Shown: piece after piece, positions 60,953-64,000 of the stretch
Position numbering within the stretch: the stretch's first letter is position 1
Layout: the number at the start of each line of letters is the position of its first letter
Assembly: GCF_900100205.1 (NCBI RefSeq)
Contig: NZ_FNEQ01000008.1
Coordinates: 186,001 to 250,000, forward strand
DNA from: Duganella sp. OV510
GTDB lineage: Bacteria > Pseudomonadota > Gammaproteobacteria > Burkholderiales > Burkholderiaceae_D
Length of the DNA stretch: 64,000 nucleotides
Reading direction: 5' to 3'
The notes under the pieces: generated by a model
Told to the model about the DNA's origin: nothing
What the model saw: only the letters and a program-made list of their open reading frames with translations
The model's database searches: none
Made by a program: the position numbers and the translations under genes

Positions 60953-62248
60953 GTGAGCACTATCATCGACAGCGGCCGTGTGGCCGAGCATAACGCACAG
61001 CTGCGCGCCGGCCTGGACGCGGATTACGAGGCGCTGGGCGGCATGCTGGCCCGGCGTGGCGTGGATATCGAGCGCATGACGGCGTTGGCGCAAACCTTTG
61101 CCGTGGCCTTGCCCAGCTGGGGCGTCGGCACTGGCGGCACGCGCTTTGCGCGCTTTCCTGGCCGTGGCGAACCGCGCAACGTGTTTGAAAAACTCGACGA
61201 TTGCGCGGCGATCCACCAGCTGACCCGCGCCACGCCTGGCGTATCGCTGCACTTCCCATGGGATAAGACGACGGACCCGGCGGCGCTGCGCCAGCAGGCC
61301 GAGCACCATGGCCTGTATTTCGACGCGGTCAATTCGAATACCTTCCAGGATCAGGCGGGCCAGGAACACAGCTATAAATATGGCAGCCTGACGGCCAATA
61401 ACGCCGCCACCCGCGCGCAAGCGGTGGCGCACAACATCGAATGCATAGCGCTGGGCAAAGCGCTTGGTTCAAGGGCGCTGACGGTATGGGTAGGCGACGG
61501 CGCCAATTTCCCCGGCCAGCACAATCTGCGCGGCGCGCTGGAGCGCTACCTGGACAGCATGCGCGAAATCTACGCCGCGCTGCCGGCCGACTGGCTGGTG
61601 TTCATCGAGCACAAATTGTTTGAGCCGGCATTCTACGCCACCACCATCGCCGACTGGGGCACCAGCTTTGCCTGCGCGCAGACGCTGGGCGACAAGGCGC
61701 GCTGCCTGGTCGACCTGGGCCATCACGCGCCCAACACCAATATCGAAATGATCGTTGCGCGGCTGGCGCAGTTTGGCAAGCTGGGTGGCTTCCACTTCAA
61801 TGACAGCAAGTACGGCGATGACGACCTGGATTCCGGCAGCATCAATCCCTTCCAGCTTTTCCTGGTGTTTAACGAGCTGGCCGATGCGGCGGAGCGCGAG
61901 GGCGCGGCCTTCAAGCCGGCCTATATGCTGGACCAGTCGCACAACGTCACCGATCCGATTGAAAGCCTGATGAGCAGCGCGGTTGAGGTGCAGCGCGCTT
62001 TCGTGCAATCGCAACTGGTCGACCGGGCTGCGTTGCGCCAGCATCAGGAGGCCAACGACGCGCTGGCATCGGCGCAGGCGCTCAAACACGCCTATCGCAC
62101 CGATGTCAGCGCCATCCTGGCGATGGCCCGGCTGCGCGCGGGCGGCGCCGTCGATCCGGTGGCGTGCTATCGCGCCAGCGGCTATCGCACCCAGGTGGCG
62201 GAAGCCCGTCCAGCCAAGGCGGGCGTCAGCGGCAGCGGCATCGTATGA
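60953..62248 (+). CDS. rhaI: L-rhamnose isomerase (TIM-barrel, rhizobial type)
   Basis: A 431-aa sugar isomerase converting L-rhamnose to L-rhamnulose. It starts at GTG with AGGGGA upstream. Xylose-isomerase-like barrel motifs: SWGVGTGGTRFARFPGRGEP, VSLHFPWDKT, VFIEHKLFEPAFY, DLGHHAPNTNIEMIVARLA and FHFNDSKYGDDDLDSGS with metal-ligand Glu, Asp and His. This is the Pseudomonas stutzeri/Rhizobium RhaI type rather than E. coli RhaA. It overlaps rhaM by 4 bp. Confidence 0.9.
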   Translation: MSTIIDSGRVAEHNAQLRAGLDADYEALGGMLARRGVDIERMTALAQTFAVALPSWGVGTGGTRFARFPGRGEPRNVFEKLDDCAAIHQLTRATPGVSLHFPWDKTTDPAALRQQAEHHGLYFDAVNSNTFQDQAGQEHSYKYGSLTANNAATRAQAVAHNIECIALGKALGSRALTVWVGDGANFPGQHNLRGALERYLDSMREIYAALPADWLVFIEHKLFEPAFYATTIADWGTSFACAQTLGDKARCLVDLGHHAPNTNIEMIVARLAQFGKLGGFHFNDSKYGDDDLDSGSINPFQLFLVFNELADAAEREGAAFKPAYMLDQSHNVTDPIESLMSSAVEVQRAFVQSQLVDRAALRQHQEANDALASAQALKHAYRTDVSAILAMARLRAGGAVDPVACYRASGYRTQVAEARPAKAGVSGSGIV

Positions 62249-62565
62249 GTGCCGATATCCGCGCCTTCCGCATGCAGCTCAAGCCGGGCATGGTGGCCGA
62301 GTACAAGCGCCGCCACGATGAGCTGTGGCCAGAGCTGGGCCAGGCGCTTAGCGACGCAGGCATCTACGATTACTCGATCTTCCTGGATGAGGAAACGCTG
62401 TCGCTGTTTGCCGTGCTGAAGCTGTCGCCGGACCACAAGATCGATCAACTGCCGTCCAGGCCCATCATGCAGCGCTGGTGGGACAGCATGGCCGAGCTGA
62501 TGCTGGTGGAGCCGGGCAACCGGCCCCGCGAATGGCCGCTACAGCAGGTGTTTCACTTCGCTTGA
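62245..62565 (+). CDS. rhaM: L-rhamnose mutarotase
   Basis: A 106-aa dimeric alpha/beta barrel that interconverts alpha- and beta-rhamnopyranose (RhaM/RhaU family). Characteristic: AFRMQLKPGMVAEYKRRHDE with LWPEL, IYDYSIFLDEETLSLFAVLK and PIMQRWWDSMAELM. It is coupled to rhaI by ATGA. In Rhizobium leguminosarum this gene (rhaU) is in the transporter operon; here it has moved to the catabolic operon. It overlaps the convergent esterase gene by 13 bp. Confidence 0.93.
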   Translation: MSADIRAFRMQLKPGMVAEYKRRHDELWPELGQALSDAGIYDYSIFLDEETLSLFAVLKLSPDHKIDQLPSRPIMQRWWDSMAELMLVEPGNRPREWPLQQVFHFA

Positions 62566-63476
62566 GCCGATTGAGCCGCCGGCGCAGCCAGCAAGCCGCG
62601 GTCGCGCAGCCATTCCTCGGCGCGGCGCGGCCACAGCGACGAAGTGCCGAGGCCTTCGCGCATGCCCATGCCATGGCCGCCATGTTCAAACAGGTACATC
62701 TCGGCCGGCACCTTGGCCTTGGTCAGCGCCTGGTAAAACAGGATGCTGTTCTCCACCGGCACGGCCGTATCTTCCTGTGTATGGATCAGCAGCGTTGGCG
62801 GCGTGGCTGGCGTCACCTGCTTTTCCAGCGACATCAGCGCCAGCTTGTCGGCCGACGGCGTGGCGCCCAGCAGCGACTTGCGCGAACCGGCGTGTGCGGC
62901 CGGGTCCTGCATGGTAATCACCGGGTACATCAGCATCAGGAAGTCCGGCCGGGCGCTGACACTGTCCAGCGGCGCGCCTGTACGGCCCAGCGGGCTGTCG
63001 AAAAGTGTACCGGCGCTGGCCGCGAGGTGGCCGCCGGCGGAGCTGCCCATGACGCCGATGCGGTCCGGGCGAATGCCGAATTCCGCCGCCCGCGAGCGCA
63101 AGGTGCGCACCGCGCGCAGCACGTCCTGCAACGGCGCTGGATGTCCATATTCCTGCATGCGATACTTCAGCACAAAGGCGGTGACGCCCAGCGTGCCCAG
63201 CCAGTTGGCGTACTGGTCGCCTTCGCGCGCGGTGGCCATGCGCACGTAGCCGCCGCCGGGGCAGATGATGACCGCCGTGCCGTTGGGATGATCGACCGCC
63301 GGCGCCACCATGGTCAGCGTGGCTTCGCTGACGTTGGAGGTGTAGCCGTTGCCGACTTTCTCGGGACCGATTTCGCGCTTGCCCGGTACGCCTTCGGGCC
63401 ACAGCGGGATGACGTTGTTGGTGGCCGAAGCCAGTCCGGCGCCGCCGAGCATCAATACAAGAAGCAGTTTTTTCAT
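62553..63476 (-). CDS. Exported alpha/beta hydrolase (carbohydrate esterase-like)
   Basis: A 307-aa protein with a signal peptide (MKKLLLVLMLGGAGLASA). It is a hydrolase of the BD-FAE/acetyl-esterase type: IICPGGGYVRMATAREGDQY (oxyanion HGGG-like), IGVMGSSAGGHLAAS (Ser nucleophile), HTQEDTAVPVENSI (Asp) and EHGGHGMGMREG (His). These enzymes remove acetyl or related esters from polysaccharides. The upstream in-frame ATG at 63686 is rejected because it lies inside the divergent gene; no strong ribosome site is seen before 63476. Confidence 0.82.
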   Translation of the reverse strand: MKKLLLVLMLGGAGLASATNNVIPLWPEGVPGKREIGPEKVGNGYTSNVSEATLTMVAPAVDHPNGTAVIICPGGGYVRMATAREGDQYANWLGTLGVTAFVLKYRMQEYGHPAPLQDVLRAVRTLRSRAAEFGIRPDRIGVMGSSAGGHLAASAGTLFDSPLGRTGAPLDSVSARPDFLMLMYPVITMQDPAAHAGSRKSLLGATPSADKLALMSLEKQVTPATPPTLLIHTQEDTAVPVENSILFYQALTKAKVPAEMYLFEHGGHGMGMREGLGTSSLWPRRAEEWLRDRGLLAAPAAQSAQAK

Positions 63477-63489
63477 AGAGGAGACATGA

Positions 63490-64000
63490 GTGAACAAGTT
63501 GTTGAGTGTTGCGATATTAACCGTGTGCGCGCAATCTGCCAGCGCGGCAAACCTGTTTAACGGCCGCGATTTCAGCGGATGGGAACTGCAAGCCACGCCC
63601 GCCGCAACGATCGCCGACGCCTTCCGCGTGCTGCCGGACGGCGTGATTGCCTCGACCGGCGCACCGTCCGGCTTCCTGGCCACCACTGAAAGCTACCGTA
63701 ACTATAAGCTGCATGTCGAGTGGCGCTGGAACGGCAAGCCAGGCAACGGCGGCGTGCTGCTGCACATCAGCCATGGCGCCTTTGACCGTGTCTGGCCGGT
63801 CAGCCTGCAAGTACAAACCAAGAACGGCAGCGCCGGTGACTTGCTGCCGATGGCGGCAGGCAGTTTTGCCGAAGCGCTGACCAGCGCGCCCGGCGCAGCC
63901 ACGCGCATCAAGGCCCACACGGCGCCGGACAGCGAAAAACCGGTCGGTGAATGGAACCAGTGCGACATCGTCAGCCGCGACGGCACGGTGGAAGTGACGG
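63490..64000 (+). CDS. DUF1080 (3-keto-disaccharide hydrolase-like) protein, 3' end outside window
   Basis: An open frame of about 170 residues reaching the window edge. It begins at GTG (63490) with GAGGAG upstream and a signal peptide (MNKLLSVAILTVCAQSASA). The mature start NLFNGRDFSGWEL is the DUF1080 hallmark, followed by YRNYKLHVEWRWNGKPGNGG and HISHGAFDRVWPVSLQVQTK, a concanavalin-like beta sandwich. Such proteins act on keto-sugar glycosides or bind glycans. It is divergent from the esterase with only 13 bp between start codons. Confidence 0.85.
   Translation, partial: MNKLLSVAILTVCAQSASAANLFNGRDFSGWELQATPAATIADAFRVLPDGVIASTGAPSGFLATTESYRNYKLHVEWRWNGKPGNGGVLLHISHGAFDRVWPVSLQVQTKNGSAGDLLPMAAGSFAEALTSAPGAATRIKAHTAPDSEKPVGEWNQCDIVSRDGTVEVT

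Overview
The window looks like a chromosomal segment of a high-GC betaproteobacterium, most likely of the Oxalobacteraceae (Massilia/Duganella type). This is inferred from the mltG-tmk-holB-pilZ run, DUF4936 next to ygfZ, GC-rich codon use, and the mix of flagellar, TonB-receptor and sugar-uptake genes. No rRNA or tRNA gene was recognised, so the assignment rests on gene content alone.

Layout. 1-4.2 kb: an acyl-CoA dehydrogenase cut by the window edge, then three tightly coupled oxidoreductases (SDR, zinc-free MDR, SDR), probably a lipid or isoprenoid catabolic operon. 4.2-9.1 kb: a GNAT, a FlaG-like flagellar protein, a translationally coupled pair (PLP decarboxylase and TPR/ATP-grasp-like protein), a convergent HExxH protein and a decayed toxin-antitoxin locus. 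9.1-20.5 kb: housekeeping genes (NRDE protein, DUF4936, ygfZ, mltG, tmk, holB, pilZ, KfrA-like protein, CPA2 antiporter, tatD, ankyrin protein, RsbQ-like hydrolase, PRMT-like methyltransferase, cupin).

20.66-30.06 kb: an arsenic-resistance island bracketed by near-identical 59-bp inverted ends. Each end carries a TGTCCGG-type repeat array with the same 24/20-bp spacing logic, and istA/istB lie at the right end. The cargo is arsR, two thioredoxin-type ArsC, ArsB, glutaredoxin-type ArsC and ArsH on one strand, and a MarR-ArsN2 fusion plus ArsN1 on the other. Both island edges show damage: an MFS gene is cut at istA, and an SDR gene is cut at the right terminus after exactly 40 codons. The SDR belongs to a TetR locus with two matching operators.

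30.2-46.9 kb: GNAT, phospholipase A (pldA), a stand-alone EF-G, envelope proteins, an HGSNAT-like membrane acyltransferase, a chemoreceptor coupled to a GAF-EAL protein, a lipoprotein made of DUF2799-like repeats, and a divergent TonB receptor / PepSY reductase locus with Fur-type sites between. 46.9-51.8 kb: pta-ackA-fabI plus an unknown gene, facing a cNMP-domain thioredoxin-reductase-like flavoprotein without the CxxC pair.

51.8-64 kb: a complete L-rhamnose system of the rhizobial rhaRSTPQK type on the minus strand, divergent from rhaD-rhaI-rhaM. Uptake is by an ABC transporter, followed by mutarotation, isomerisation, phosphorylation, and aldol cleavage with lactaldehyde oxidation. It ends with a secreted esterase-like protein and a DUF1080 protein cut by the window edge.
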